Source: Cyprinodon diabolis
Lineage: Eukaryota; Chordata; Actinopteri; Cyprinodontiformes; Cyprinodontidae
Assembly: GCA_030533445.1 (NCBI GenBank)
Contig: CM060076.1
Coordinates: forward strand, 7,606,501 to 7,670,500
Direction of reading: 5' to 3'
DNA: 64,000 bases
Part shown: piece by piece, positions 33,201-45,186 of the stretch
Layout of the letters: each line of letters opens with the position of its first letter
Position numbering within the stretch: the first letter of the stretch is position 1
Made by a program: the position numbers and the translations under genes
The notes under the pieces: model-generated
Told to the model about the DNA's origin: nothing
The model's input: only the letters and a program-made list of their open reading frames with translations
Database searches by the model: none

Positions 33201-34365
33201 CTTAGAGAGGCAAGTGTAAATAGGAAGACTAACAGTTGGGAGGAATGTGGGTGATTGGAACATGCATATTGCATTTGTATTCTCTAATTAGCAGAGTGGG
33301 GACAGGCAAGCAGCCAGCCAGCACAAAATAGATTAAACAACCAAAGAATAAAGATGAGCTGAATAAACATTAAAAAAAAACTTTCAATGCTCATAATTGT
33401 ATTACAGTTTAAAAGTGCAGAGGATTTGAGCTGTTTTATGAGGAACCAGAGGACTGGTTTTAATAATTGCTCATACAAACTGCTCAGGGCCACACAAGAG
33501 TTTTTACTACAACACCTCTGGTGCAGCAATGCTGCCTCTGGAAAATGAAAAAGAGCTTACGGTCCAATTTTGTGTAATTTTAATTATAACTGAGTCATTC
33601 TGTGTTCTCACTTATGAATGATAAATGCCAAATTCCCCCATTTGAAGAAAGTAACTTAGCGTACCTATATAACTTACTGCTTCAATAAATAGGCATTAGC
33701 TATTTCAAACTATTTCAGACAAAATACTATTTGTAGCCATCCAAAAGGATACGATTATTGTTGCACATTTTACTACTTGTTTTGTAAGAAATGGTAGAAG
33801 TCATTTAAATCACCTTGTTTCCTTGACCTTGCTTTTAATCATATTTAGATAAAGAAAATAGGGTTGAGGTTTCAGATTCTTTAATTCCATTTTAAATGCT
33901 CATTGTTGACTTTTTATTTTAATTTTCAAATTAGTTTTAATGCCTGTATAGGACCATTAGGATGCTATCTTTTCAAGCTGATGGTGGCTGACTGTAGAGG
34001 GTGCGATGGAATTGCGAGGGAATCGCCTCACCAAATTAAAATGAAATAATAAAAAAAGTTACTTTGAAATGTTAAAGGTATAATGGAGGATCTTAATGAA
34101 TTTTTGAAAAGACTCGCTCTCGCCACTTAAAAAAATGCACATGTAGAACCCTGTACAGTCTCAAGAGGGAACGACTACTAAACGAGTGCGAGAGCGTGCA
34201 CGAGTTCATTTCTCCTTGTGCATGCTCTGTTTAAAAGTTGCTGTTGGCACTCTCATACAGGCTTACTTTCCAAAAGAAGAATTGCAATTTTCCTTTTTGT
34301 GAGACTCACCACCGGTAAGTGAAAATGGGGATCAGCACGTAAGAAAGCGTTACGTAAACAAATCC
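33201..34365. other. unassigned DNA with a possible repeat at 34080-34330
   Basis: 'GGAGGATCTTAATGAATTTTTGAAAAGACTCG' near 34084-34115 and 'GAGCGTGCACGAGTTCATTTCTCC' near 34192 look like a fish DNA repeat, slightly CpG-rich, but no terminal repeats or TSD are visible. Confidence 0.3.
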
Positions 34366-34454
34366 AGCTTTTATTGTTATTACACTGCCACAAGTAAAGA
34401 CCAACCAAATTAACTCTCTGCATTTAACCCATCCCCTTCGGGAGCAGTGGGCTA
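34366..34454 (-). repeat. tRNA-derived SINE, family B, 3' fragment
   Basis: 'CTCTGCATTTAACCCATCCC...GGGAGCAGTGGGCTAC' matches the body of the SINE at 14683-14882. The tRNA-like head is missing. Confidence 0.6.
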
Positions 34455-35519
34455 CTTTGGCAAATCATATCCTGTGCATGTGTGAATCTTGTACGCTCGC
34501 GTGAATCGTGCTGTGTGTGTGTGTGGATTTTTTTTTGCTTGTTTGAATTGTACTCTGTGTGTGTGGAGCTTGTCCTGTGCATGTATGAATCACAAGCTCC
34601 ATAGAACACACCTTTACATAGGAAAAAAATGACCTGTGTCAAACCCCACATTCACGTTTGGTGTGAATGCAACTCAAAAATAAAATAAACAGTCTACCGA
34701 ATGAATCACAGGTGCAAAGAACTGCAGATGCACCCTATTACCCTGCTGTTGTCCCATCTGTCTGCAGAAAAAAAAATGATATAAACACCTACATACAGTA
34801 TGACGTTAAGGAAGGGGTTGGACGGTTGGTTTGTGTGAATAGATAAGTGCAAACCTGGCCAAAAAGCTTAACCATGTCCTTTGTATTCCAGTTATTTTTT
34901 CCTTGCAGGAAAACAGCATATTTAGAAGTATCCCGCTTTTGTGAATGATCCAGTATTATTTTTTCAGATTGTATAATTTACAATAAAGGATTGATGGATA
35001 TTATACTGTATAGGTGATTTGCATGACACCCAGATCGGTGAATCTTTGATTTAAACAGTGGAATTTCAATTTGGCAGTAATTATTTAGATTTCTGTGAAT
35101 ACAGTAAAATAGGTTATGGTGACTGCATCAGGAGTTGACTGACACCTCACTGAAGAAGCAAGAGAAGAGATGTAGCTTTAAATGAGACGGCTTCAGGATG
35201 ATCCGTACCACACACTCAACAATCTCACAGCTGTTATTTTCAGCCCTGTAATCATAGTGCAGTCCAGTCTGTTTTGTAACCACTGAGCATTGACTGATTT
35301 GTATGTCTTTAGCCTAGCATAGTGAGCTATTTCTGAGATAAAGCTAAAACTGGTTTGTGACAAATACTTTCTACTTCTTTTCTTTTTCTTCTTTTTTTAT
35401 TTCTTCTCTGAAATAAACAAACTTTTAGTTGGACTATTAATAGCAGAGATTTACATTGTAAAATAAGTTCTGCACTACTTATATAATGAAGCTAAGGCGG
35501 AAATTCAACTGAAGAAACT
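34455..35519. other. unassigned DNA
   Basis: A short GT-rich tract (near 34511-34565) follows the SINE fragment. The remainder holds nothing recognisable. Confidence 0.4.
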
Positions 35520-36220
35520 CTGATTACTTTCATTCAATCTGAGGCTGATCCGCCTCCGATGCAGCCAATCCGCTTCAAGCTACATCTCCTCGATGCCCAA
35601 TTATCTTCCAGCACTCTCCTTAAAAGCCACTCCAAATCATCTCTCGACCTGCTCTTCAACAAGCGCAAGATCCGTCGCTATGTCGGACTTTGATTCAGAC
35701 AACCCACCTCCATCCCCTTCTCCACCATTGTGGCAAGCTCATCCGACTCCTCCTCGATGTTACTTCAACCTCACCTCCAGTGCGTAGTCCCTCCAGACTT
35801 TCACGGAGTTCCCTGTCACTTTAAACGGTCCGGTAGAAGACCGCCATGTTGAGCCTGGTTCTGCCAGAGATTTCTTCCCAAAGGGGAGTTTTTTCTCTCC
35901 ACAGTCGCTTCACGCTTGCTTTTCATGGACAGTTCATGGACAGTTTATGCAACTTTGTTCATTCAGTGTCATCTAACTCAAGCATCACCTTGTAAACCAG
36001 CCTCTATGGATTAACCAAACCTCATCTATCTAAACTCCACCACCAGTTTCAGGCCCGGGGGAAATATCCTTATTCTCATACATCAGGTTATCTGCATTAA
36101 AGTATAAATCAGCGTTTATGTTTCCTGCCGAGGCCTGAGCGCCAAAGTTCAAACTATTGTATCAATAAACTCTTCTAATTGCATCTTCTCTCTCTGTGAG
36201 TTTTTCAGATTGAAATCCTT
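35520..36220 (+). repeat. dispersed repeat shared with 8690-9180 (copy 2)
   Basis: The 3' part ('TTCAGGCCCGGGGGAAATAT', 'CTGCCGAGGCCTGAGCGCCAA', then an AATAAA-type signal near 36164 and 'TTTTTCAGATTGAAATCC') is colinear with copy 1. The CT-rich 5' part has no counterpart that I can align. Family unknown; an LTR or retroposon is plausible. Confidence 0.45.
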
Positions 36221-36631
36221 CTGTCCAAAATACAATTTAAAACAGGAATACAGTAATTCCAGATTTTTAATGATCAAATTACTTAGAGCTTGTTGGTTTA
36301 CTTTGGGGTTTTCTTGCTCTTCATTATACATGAAAAAAAAACACAATTTCAGAATTTTTATTCCATTTTCACTTAAATAGAAATTTATACCATATCATTC
36401 AGGGCAAGACTTTTCAGTGTGGAAGAATTCACCCTCCCTCAAGGAAGAAATAAACAGCTGTGCCCCCCAATTAAATAATTTTTTTCTGGCAGTTTTTTTG
36501 CTATTTCCATATTGCACATCTGGGCTTTAGAACAAATCCAGACAGAAACTCGGTGAGTATTCTGTTTACTTTTATATAACTTTATTTATCTTTGAGTTTT
36601 TGAGCCTTCAACTTGTCCTCAAATTGAAAGA
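36221..36631. other. unassigned AT-rich DNA
   Basis: Nothing recognisable. Confidence 0.5.
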
Positions 36632-36687
36632 AAGTGACATCTAAATGTCACTTAAACATAATTACATGACTAAATGTAATTATGTTT
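36632..36687. repeat. two adjacent perfect hairpins
   Basis: AAGTGACAT/ATGTCACTT (9-bp arms, 4-nt loop, 36632-36653) is followed directly by AAACATAATTACAT and its exact complement (14-bp arms, 6-nt loop, 36654-36687). No polymerase terminator or RNA gene context is evident. Confidence 0.8.
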
Positions 36688-37700
36688 TTCATATAATGTA
36701 ACTTCCTGAGCTGCAAGTTATAATGACCCCACAGAATTTATTTAATCAGATGACCAAATTCTGCACTTTTCATCAGCACTGAATGTAAATGCACTTTAGA
36801 TTCCTTCTATGCATAGACATCCAAACATTAATTGAAAGCATCTTGATATGCAAAAGGCTGTAGTTGGTAGAAAAATGGTGACAGTGACCTGTTGTTGCAA
36901 ACTGCAAAGCAAATAATATATTCTAATTTGTATTCAAAAATCAGCCTGCCCCAAAAAAAACAGCAGGTTTCACAACATATACAATTAAGAAACAGTTTAA
37001 CTTAATGAGTACATTCAACCAGTGTTGTTTCTGACAGCTGTCTTAGATTTAGTCTTAGTCTTCATTACGAAAACTATTATTAGTTTTAGTCGTTACGATA
37101 TGCTTTAGTCGACTAAAACTTAAAAAGGTTTTAGTCTAGTTTTAGTCAGTTTTATGCTGCAAAAAAAAGTTAACCTTGACAATTTCGCAATAAACAGATT
37201 ATTTACCAGACTAACGGCTCTATCCTAGATACTGCAATAGCTGGGTATAGAATGCTGCCATGCAGTTTATCATTGCTGTTGGCAGAAAACTTTGATTTAT
37301 TGAATTCAAATTACTACTATTGAATTAATGTACTACTTTATAAAATAGTGGGGTGGGAGTTTATAGCTGTTACAAAATGTTTATAGTTATAAGTTAATTT
37401 TGCCTGATCGGGGGCCTTTAAAACATATTGTTGGGCTGATGCTAATCTTGGGCAAACGTTATAACCCTTTGAGCTATGGTCTATCTTAAGCATTTAACAT
37501 CTTCCTGACTTGTGAAAATACAGTCATGTATCCACACGTCCAAGCACTACACAGTTGTGATTTTGTATTTGTATAAACCAAATTCTTGTCAATTGCATTG
37601 TGCGACTACATCATTCAATGTAAGCCCTTTTAGACTCAGACAATTGCTGGCTTATTTGCCAGGCTTATTCTATTACAATTATAATATTGGCACTGATGAC
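36688..37700. repeat. AT-rich DNA with a 'TTAGTCGACTAAAA' repeat block
   Basis: 37023-37165 holds a block of repeated 'TTTAGTCTTAG', 'TTTTAGTCG' and 'AGTCGACTAAAAC' motifs, resembling a fish DNA repeat. No clear ends are seen. The flanks are unassigned. Confidence 0.35.
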
Positions 37701-38294
37701 TGACTTAATTGCTCATTACATTCACCTGTCCAATTCTGCCAGGTTTCTCATTACCTCTCATCTGATCCGCCTGCTCCTGCCTCCATTTAAGGGGTTTGCA
37801 TGCAGTACCTGTACACACAGTACATGCAGTGTTTCTGATTTCCGAATCCTGACCTGTTCTGCCTCTCATTGACTGAGCCCTCCTGTTCCCATCTGAAAGT
37901 TTTGCCCGAACTGTCTTTGAACTCCTGGATCTCTGAGCCTGCCCGTTCCTGTTCTTATCTGTTTGCCTGACCTGGCTTCAGACTCCTGGACCTCTGAGCT
38001 TGCCTGTTCCTGTTCTGGGCGGCACCTGCCGCATCTTGTTGGCAGCCCACCAAGGAGCCTATCCCCTTGTCTGGGCACGGACTGAACTTGTTAACCAGGT
38101 TAGTGACTCACGTTTATAATCTTCCTCTGTTAGATTTACGGGGTCACTAACCTGTGTTTTCCTCTCTCTAGAGAGAGAGCGCCCTAGCCGCTGCTACATC
38201 AGATCCGCAGCCCATAATTTAAATAAACGCTTTTTGAATAATCCCACTGTCTGTCCTGCCTGAATACTGGGTCCTTCTGTTCTGAATTGTGACA
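37701..38294 (+). repeat. LTR-like repeat (copy B)
   Basis: The 3' half is colinear with 240-523 and with 14359-14600 (minus). It has a GGACTGAACTT...AACCAG|GTTAGT junction, a 73-nt GT...AG segment, an AATAAACG polyadenylation-type signal near 38222, 'GAATACTGGGTCC' near 38263 and an end in GTGACA at 38294. The 5' half is CT-rich ('CTCCTGCCTCCATTTAAGG'), promoter-like, with no clear TG start or TSD. Confidence 0.55.
38096..38171 (+). other. mini-intron-like segment with donor hairpin (copy B)
   Basis: CAG|GTTAGT with GT at 38099, and a pyrimidine tract 'TTTTCCTCTCTCTAG' ending at 38171, give 73 nt. Arms 38096-38107 and 38143-38154 are exact 12-bp reverse complements. Relative to copy A the arm changes at the intron's third position with a matching change opposite. 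Confidence 0.55.
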
Positions 38295-39867
38295 ATTACT
38301 GCTGACTGTCACTCACTGTCTTTTGGGAATTTTGCATACTCTGGCAACTGCCAGTATGCTATTGTTTCATTAATGATGCAATTTGTAAACCCATTAAGTT
38401 TTTTGCAAACTAAATCATCCATACCAATCACTGATCTGTTTGTAAAACAGATTGCTTCAAATAAAAAAAAAACATATAAACCAGATGCTTCACTTTGTCA
38501 CAAACATATTTAAAGTACAAATCTAATACAGAAAGCTATAGGTAAAGTTTTGTAAATCCTGAGGTTTTAGTTTATAGTCATATTTAAGGGTACATGAATC
38601 TCCACAGCAAGATTACAGGCATCTGATGACCTTACATGAAAATGTTCTGTGGTATATTCTTAAGATTTGTTGTCAAATGGTTAGTACTGTACTCTGCCCT
38701 TGCCAGCAAAAAAAAAAAAAAAGCTTGAAGCAGCAGTATTTCTAGAGATAGACACGAAGCAACCCAACTGAACCATCTGTAGAGCTAGAGTTGTGTGGGA
38801 ATGTAATTTCAGCTGTAAATTATGACTGGCAGGCTCTGAGAAATGATAGGCATGTCTTATCTTTATTTTTACACTGTGTAGGAAAAAAATGGAGGAGGTA
38901 GAGGGGAAGTGGAAAAAAATAGAACTCGGTGATACATTAAACACAGCAAATGAGGTGCTGATACATTGAGAATCATTTTAGCTTGGTCCACACCGTGTGG
39001 AAACGACAGGCAGCATGGCATCAGAGATAATGCTAAATTGCATACATTTTAATGGGCTTGACTGGGAGGGATCAGAGAGCATTAATCCATAGCTTTGTCA
39101 TGCCCCATGCTGCTAATGTGGCTTTTTACCAAGCCATTATAACCTCACTAAGTCGCAGACAAATGGAAAAGAAATGGGAAGAAGATAACTTCCATATTAA
39201 CTGTGTCTGCATCTTTTTTTCAGTTTAGCATAGTTGTCTTATCTGACACATAACTAGTACTGATAACGGATATAAATATTTTTTGCTGTTTAACATCTTA
39301 ATTTTCATCGTTTGGGTTGGCCTCTTTACTGTATATTAAACCTCTTCTACTTGCCAAATAGCATGATTTTCCTTCTACTTGAGTTCAAAAACTTTGTTTA
39401 AATTAAACCATCAATCTCAAGCACATTCTTGATGAAAATGTTTCAGTCACCCTTCAAGGTTCCAGAGAGAAATCTTTTTTTTAATTTGCATCTAGAGATG
39501 TTACTTTTACAATCCTCTTGATGTAAATCATACAGAGACTTGATACACTGCCCTGAGGAACATTGTAAGCTATGTCCAAAGACAATCTTTGTACAAAAAT
39601 ATTCTGTTCTGAATCAAGATCTAAAGAGAAGCGCCTTCTCCTGGTCAGATCCTGTAATCCAGTGAAAGGGTGGAGTCAAAGTAAAAAAATATGCATGCCC
39701 AAGAGAAGGAGGGGGTCACTCTAGTGGCTGGAAGTAGGCTGCCTTTCGGCTGGCTGTAGTTGCTTATTTATGGCAACAACCCTTATACCCCTCTGTTGTC
39801 TCTGGTTTGAGCGGAGGATTTTTGTTCCAGTCTTCTTCACATTATCTCTTTCATTAACTCTTTGGAG
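38295..39867. other. unassigned DNA; possible conserved block
   Basis: No element recognised. 38990-39130 is complex, non-repetitive sequence that could be conserved non-coding DNA; this is an impression only. Confidence 0.35.
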
Positions 39868-40589
39868 CAGGGGCGGATTTACCATTAGGCAAAACTAGGC
39901 AATTGCCTATGGCCCCAAGCTCCTGGGGACCCCATAAAACTCCTTTTCCATACAGCTATTACTTATTTGTGCACATTAATTATGTTTTTAATAAAAATCT
40001 CTTCATTAAAAATGCCATAAGAATGCTTATAATATTAAGTGTGTATCGGGCACAAGTGTATTTCAGACCCCCCTATCACTTTTATTTCAAAAAGGCACCT
40101 AGCTCTAAATGTAGTGCCTTTTTTCTGCTACTGGAGATTTTGGCGACAGCATATAAAAGCAGCGAACTCTGCTCTCCAGAGTAGTAACTCCGCCTCCTGC
40201 TCTCCTCTATCATGTCTGCTGTCATGATTCAAGCAGCTATTATTTCAAACAAATAAAAAATTGAAAACAGATTAGCAGATCATAGCTTGTCTACAGTGGA
40301 AAGAAGGACTGGGTTATTTACTTTTGCTGTCGCCTTTTTGGAAACACAATAAGGAGCAATCGGTTAAGCGAGTTTAGTTTCATTCCTTTTGAAACGACAT
40401 GGAAAGTCAGCTGAGTACAAAACAGAGGAAAACAAGAAAAGGGACAAAACATAGAACAAATAATGTATGTCTATTATATTAAAATTTCTGTATCTGTATA
40501 ATGGGTCTGTTTTATATTTTGTCTTCTTAATTCAGAGGGCCCCCTGCCTTTCTTTGCCTAGGGCCCCAAATTTCCTAAACCCGCCCCTG
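39868..40589. mobile_element. 722-bp non-autonomous hAT element
   Basis: Ends are CAGGGGCGGATTTACCATTA and ...TAAACCCGCCCCTG, flanked by exact 8-bp TSDs CTTTGGAG (39860-39867, 40590-40597). CAGGG-type ends with an 8-bp TSD are hAT hallmarks. Sub-terminal 'GCCTATGGCCCC' and 'GCCTAGGGCCCC' are also inverted. No transposase frame is present. Confidence 0.9.
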
Positions 40590-40597
40590 CTTTGGAG

Positions 40598-43260
40598 TCT
40601 TGTAGAGTATGAAGAACCTGATGAAGTCCCACTAATGCATCTCCGTTTGACGTTTTATCATTATCTAAAGAGGGACTCCCTGTTTGCTAAAAGAAAAACC
40701 TGAAAAAGCTTAACCACAAAAATCCTAAGGGAGAATGTCCCTCAGTTTGGGACCTTGACCAGAGAATCAATGGTCTCTCTATAGTCCAAATACAAAGGGC
40801 TGCTGATCATAAGGATGTTTGTGAAATAGGAGACAGACCTTTGTGTTATTTTGGGGCAGTGTTGCATTTTATAGTAAAGTCCTTTCCATTCCGCCACGTT
40901 TATTGTTATGTTGATAAGATAATTAAGATCTTCTTGGCTCTTTTGGTAGATCCCTGGTGAGAACTCATTTCAAGGAAGCTTCACTCTTGTTTTATGTTTT
41001 TACTAATCACATCTTAGAAATAGTTTTGTACACTTTGACTAATGGATGTAATGATATGAGGTCAGATCATTATACATCCTAAAGAAGGAGTCCTAAATTT
41101 CTCAACACCTTCAAATATTGTCCATAATAAAGATTGGTGTATGATAGGTGTGAAACCCGTTCAATATGCCCCATTTCAATTGGAAAATTTGTGTGCATTA
41201 CTCATAGTATGAAAGTTGTCCTAAAATAGATAAAACCATGAAGTTGGAGGTAATTCTAAAACATAATAATCACTGTTATTTATTGTGCATTATTTATTGT
41301 GGTATATTACATGGCTACAAACAAAGTAGAACAAAAAAGACAAACGTAAAAGTTAGATAAAAACAGAAAAAACCCACAAACTTTCTATCAAGGAGCCACT
41401 ACAAGATTTACAATAAAATTTACCTGTACAATAAATAGCTGTATTTTTCCCCTTTTCTAGCAGCAGCCCTGCAAGCTATTGAGGACTTGACATATCACTT
41501 CGGGGGCACGGGTATTTATATTGGCATATCCTCACTCCTATATTATGAACAGCCTGGTCATGGCATATGACCTATATATTCATAGAGGCACAAACACCTG
41601 TTTGTTCCCTCTTTTCCTCCTATTTTACAAACAAAATTAGATTTGCACCTTGTTTGTAGATCATCTTTGCACATACTATCAACTTTGCATGTGCACTTGT
41701 ACCTAAACCTTTCAGAGACCATAACATTAGTGTCTTATATTGACTTTTGTTGAAACATTAGATAATACATTCCATTTTTAGATATATTAGCATACTTCAT
41801 GCCACCATCATCTTATGTGTTTTATTTATTCCGAGATCTGTCAATACAGTACTTACTGCAGACATGTTTGGTACTTGTTTAATTGAACCTAGCATACAAA
41901 ATAGCTTGTCCTATTTAATAAAACATTGAATCATAATTTGAAAAAAAATGCATTCATCAGGAAAGCATGTGACTAATTACCACAGGAAGAGTAAATGTTA
42001 ATGATGCACAGAGGTGCTTGTGCAGTCATCTACCTGCACACTTATGAAAACGAGGGGAAAGCTTTGTAGCTGATTTCTGTATTTTTTATTATTTTTCCAA
42101 AAGGTGGAGCCAATTGGAGAGTGAGAGACAGAGAGGAAGACACTTCCATAAATGCATGAAAGAAATCCTCAGCTCCCAGCGCCACGGCACAAAGGTAATC
42201 ATGGATTATTAACGTTTATATTGAAAGATGCAGCGCCATTAGAAAGCAGCCGGTAAATTACATTTGGTTTAGTCCCGGTTCTATGTGAAGAATGCACGAT
42301 TGTTTATTAGAAGAGTGAGAAACGAAGAAGCCTCAGAGTTATTGCAACATGGCCGATCTGGCTCATTTTAGAGAATCAATATCGACACCCAGGGGCAGTT
42401 TACATGCAAAGGTTTTATGAGAGAATGATTTTACTTCCTCAGTGCAGTTATTAGGAACAACTGAGGAGGATGCTGATAGCATGAACAGGTCCTAGGACTT
42501 TTTAAAACATCTTACAGAAATGGTTCATTCAGTTAAGGCATTCTTAATTATACTTTTTATGTTTTATGAAAGTTATCTTTCATCATCTTCCAGAGAATGT
42601 TTTCTAAAAAAACATTACCCGTCTATTCCCTCACTCACTACATAATGTAATAAAGACATGTTTTCCTGAAAAAATAACCTTCCTCTCTTACAGTTACTGA
42701 TGTCTTTACTCAGTGCAATGTTTTTACCTAAATGTGTCTGGAAACAAGTTGGCTGACAGAAATGTTTACAGCAAATATGACTAACTTCTTGAATTATGTA
42801 GAGTCCCTATCAAATTTCTCTTAAAGTCACAGTTCAAGGAGTTCAATCTAAATTGCCTACATTATATGATCAGAAGAACTACAGATGCCAATAGCTTCCT
42901 GACATAGGTGTTGATGGTCACCCTCCAGTGGAGGTGGGAGACTTCTTTTTAGACTTTATTATTTAGACGTTTTGTTTGGTGTATCTGTTGTCTCCCCATT
43001 TTAGCTGCAGATACTGTCATTCTGTACATTTATGAGCAGCGTAAAATACCTCTGTTCTCTCTGCACTGTCGAGTACAAACACCTTTCTGTCAGCACCTGT
43101 TTTAACTGATACACTTGAAGAAAACTAAGTTTGAAAATTTATGTGCCAAATCTTGACACACTGCTAATGTCTTAAAGTTATCCAGTGAACCCGCCCCAGC
43201 TGATGAGCAGCTGCACGCAGCTTTTTCAAAAATCGTCTTTGAAATCATCACTGTCTGTCA
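40598..43260. other. unassigned DNA
   Basis: AT-rich. 42090-42260 is more complex and could be conserved non-coding DNA. No repeats or coding domains recognised. Confidence 0.35.
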
Positions 43261-43551
43261 CAGTGAAAAAACGATCTAGAAATAAGTGAAATTTTCTTAA
43301 ATTAAGTGTATTAACCCTTAATTTGAGCAGGTAAAGGAGATAGTTTGCCAATGGAATGAGTATTTTTGCTCTTAAAAAAAGATATTTAGATAATATAAAC
43401 TTAAAATAAGACAATGTAATTGTGGTTTCTTATTTTAAGTGTAAATTGTCTTGTTCCATTGGCAAAATGTCTCTTTTACCTCCTCAATCCAAGAAAAAAT
43501 TTACTTATTCTAAGAAAAAATGACTTCTCTAGATTTTGATTTTTTCCAGTG
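43261..43551. mobile_element. palindromic MITE
   Basis: Ends CAGTGAAAAAA and TTTTTTCCAGTG, with inverted 'AAATAAGTGAAATTTTCTTA' / 'CTTAGAATAAGTAAATTTTT' (right arm read backwards) and 'TTTGCCAATGGAA' blocks around a centre near 43410. It matches the general structure of a common fish MITE with CAGTG(G/C)AAAAA ends. TSDs are unclear. Confidence 0.6.
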
Positions 43552-43642
43552 ACGTCTGAATTCTGGGTCCAATCTTCTGAGCCTTATGACAATGATAGAG
43601 TTGCATACCCTTTATATGTCCTCAACGTATTTTGAGGACATA

Positions 43643-44624
43643 CACTGACCGGCCACTTTATTAGGTACACCTGTCCAACTGCTCGTTAACACTTAATTTC
43701 TAAGCAGCCAATCACATGGCGGCAACTCAGTGCATTTAGGCATGTAGACATGGTCAAGACAATCTCCTGCAGTTCAAACCGAGCATCAGTATGGGGAAGA
43801 AAGGTGATCTGAGTGACTTTGAACGTGGCATGATTGTTGGTGCCAGAAGGGCTGGTCTGAGTATTTCAGAAACTGCTGATCTACTGGGATTTTCGGGCAT
43901 AACCATCTCTAGGGTTTACAGAGAATGGTCCGAAAAAGAAAAAACATCCAGTGAGCGACAGTTCTGTGGGCGGAAATGCCTTGTTGATGCCAGAGGTCAG
44001 AGGAGAATGGCCAGACTGGTTCGAGCTGATAGAAGGGCAACAGTGACTCAAATATCCACCCGTTACAACCAAGGTGGGCAGAAGAGCATCTCTGAACGCA
44101 CAGTACGTCGAACTTTGAGGCAGATGGGCTACAGCAGCAGAAGACCACACCGGGTGCCACTTCTTTCAGCTAAGAACAGGAAACTGAGGCTACAATTTGC
44201 ACAAGCTCATCGAAATTGGACAATAGAAGATTGGAAAAACGTTGCCTGGTCTGATGAGTCTCGATTTCTGCTGCGACGTTCGGATGGTAGGGTCAGAATT
44301 TGGCGTCTACAACATGAAAGCATGGATCCATCCTGCCTTGTATCAACGGTTCAGGCTGGTGGTGGTGGTGTCATGGTGTGGGGAATATTTTCTTGGCACT
44401 CTTTGGGCCCCTTGGTACCAATTGAGCATCGTTGCAACGCCACAGCCTACCTGAGTATTGTTGCTGACCATGTCCATCCCTTTATGACCACAATGTACCC
44501 AACTTCTGATGGCTACTTTCAGCAGGATAATGCGCCATGTCATAAAGCTGGAATCATCTCAGACTGGATTCTTGAACATGACAATGAGTTCACTGTACTC
44601 AAGTGGCCTCCACAGTCACCAGAA
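43643..44624 (+). mobile_element. Tc1-like transposon, 3'-truncated
   Basis: The left terminus CACTGACCGGCCACTTTATT follows TA at 43641-43642. The element loses identity at about 44624, in the middle of the transposase, and no right terminus follows. A decayed relative at 17577-18175 keeps the right end. The following 80 bp of unrelated sequence leads into the helicase element at 44706, so the truncation is not caused by that insertion. Confidence 0.85.
43791..44624 (+). pseudogene. Tc1-family transposase, truncated before the third catalytic residue
   Basis: The frame opens MGKKGDLSDFERGMIVGARR and stays open for 278 family residues. It has an N-terminal helix-turn-helix ('SISETADLLGFSGITISRVY'), a second one to about 115, D155 in WSDESRF and D246 in FQQDNAPCH. 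It breaks at 'PPQSPE', exactly where '[11 protein letters not shown]' with the catalytic glutamate should follow. Some 27 unrelated residues then run to a stop at 44708. Without the third acidic residue and the C-terminal 60 or so residues it cannot catalyse transposition, although its DNA-binding half is intact and could in principle still bind family ends. The complete Tc1 at 15945 is a different family. Confidence 0.88.
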
Positions 44625-44705
44625 AACTGTTGTAGTAGTAGTAATAAATACTTGAGAACTTTGTTCGATTCTACCCTTAAATTTGATAAAGGTCCACATT
44701 TAAGC

Positions 44706-45177
44706 TAGCCTCGTGAGACCATCCTGATCTCGCGAGCTTTCAAGATTTCACTCGCTAATCAGTCTGGAGACTCTCCGTTGAAGAAAATTTGGAGCCGTTC
44801 TACAAACGAACGTCCAATCAGCGTTGGCTTTGAGGCGGGTTGAGGTGTGACGCAACTAAACTAAACTAGCGTTAGCGTGGCTATCGCGCAAGTTTTATCG
44901 GAATTACAGAGTATTTCTTCACTGAAAGAAGAGCAAAACACTGCTCTGGAGGCTTTTCTCAGAGGAAAGGATGTTTTTGCTCTTCTCCCGACTGGTTCTT
45001 GAGTAGCCTGGCTGTTAGTACGTCATATGCTTCATTGATCTGATTGGTTTATTTGGCCCGTCTATCACCAACATAGGCCAATCAGCTAACCAGTATTTTC
45101 GCCCCTTCCCAAAATTACTTCAACCGAAGGTTTCCAGATGGATATGTGGAGCAAATCCATGTGGCAGAGTCAGGTTA
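44706..45177 (+). mobile_element. 472-bp non-autonomous element carrying a helicase fragment, copy 2
   Basis: Exact 9-bp TSDs CATTTAAGC flank it (44697-44705, 45178-45186). It begins TAGCCTCGTGAGACCATCCT and ends CAGAGTCAGGTTA, aligning end to end with 28238-28786 in the opposite orientation. It lacks about 77 bp present in copy 1, just after the Walker A codons. Confidence 0.85.
44877..45002 (+). pseudogene. RecQ-like helicase fragment, copy 2
   Basis: In frame from 44877: 'VAIAQVLSELQSISSLKEEQ', then 'NTALEAFLRGKDVFALLPTG', then S and a stop. This is the same protein start as copy 1, with the family-standard Q of RecQ motif 0 retained. The frame is cut inside Walker A (PTG|S), so the GKS needed for ATP binding is lost. 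The start ATG of copy 1 is not conserved here. Non-functional. Confidence 0.7.
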
Positions 45178-45186
45178 CATTTAAGC

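Noticed and set aside
34511..34565. GT-rich tract considered as a microsatellite
   Set aside because: Runs are only a few units long and interrupted.
44706..45177. Idea that the helicase element caused the Tc1 truncation at 44624
   Set aside because: 80 bp of unrelated DNA and an exact TSD separate the two, so the element inserted after, and outside, the truncated Tc1.
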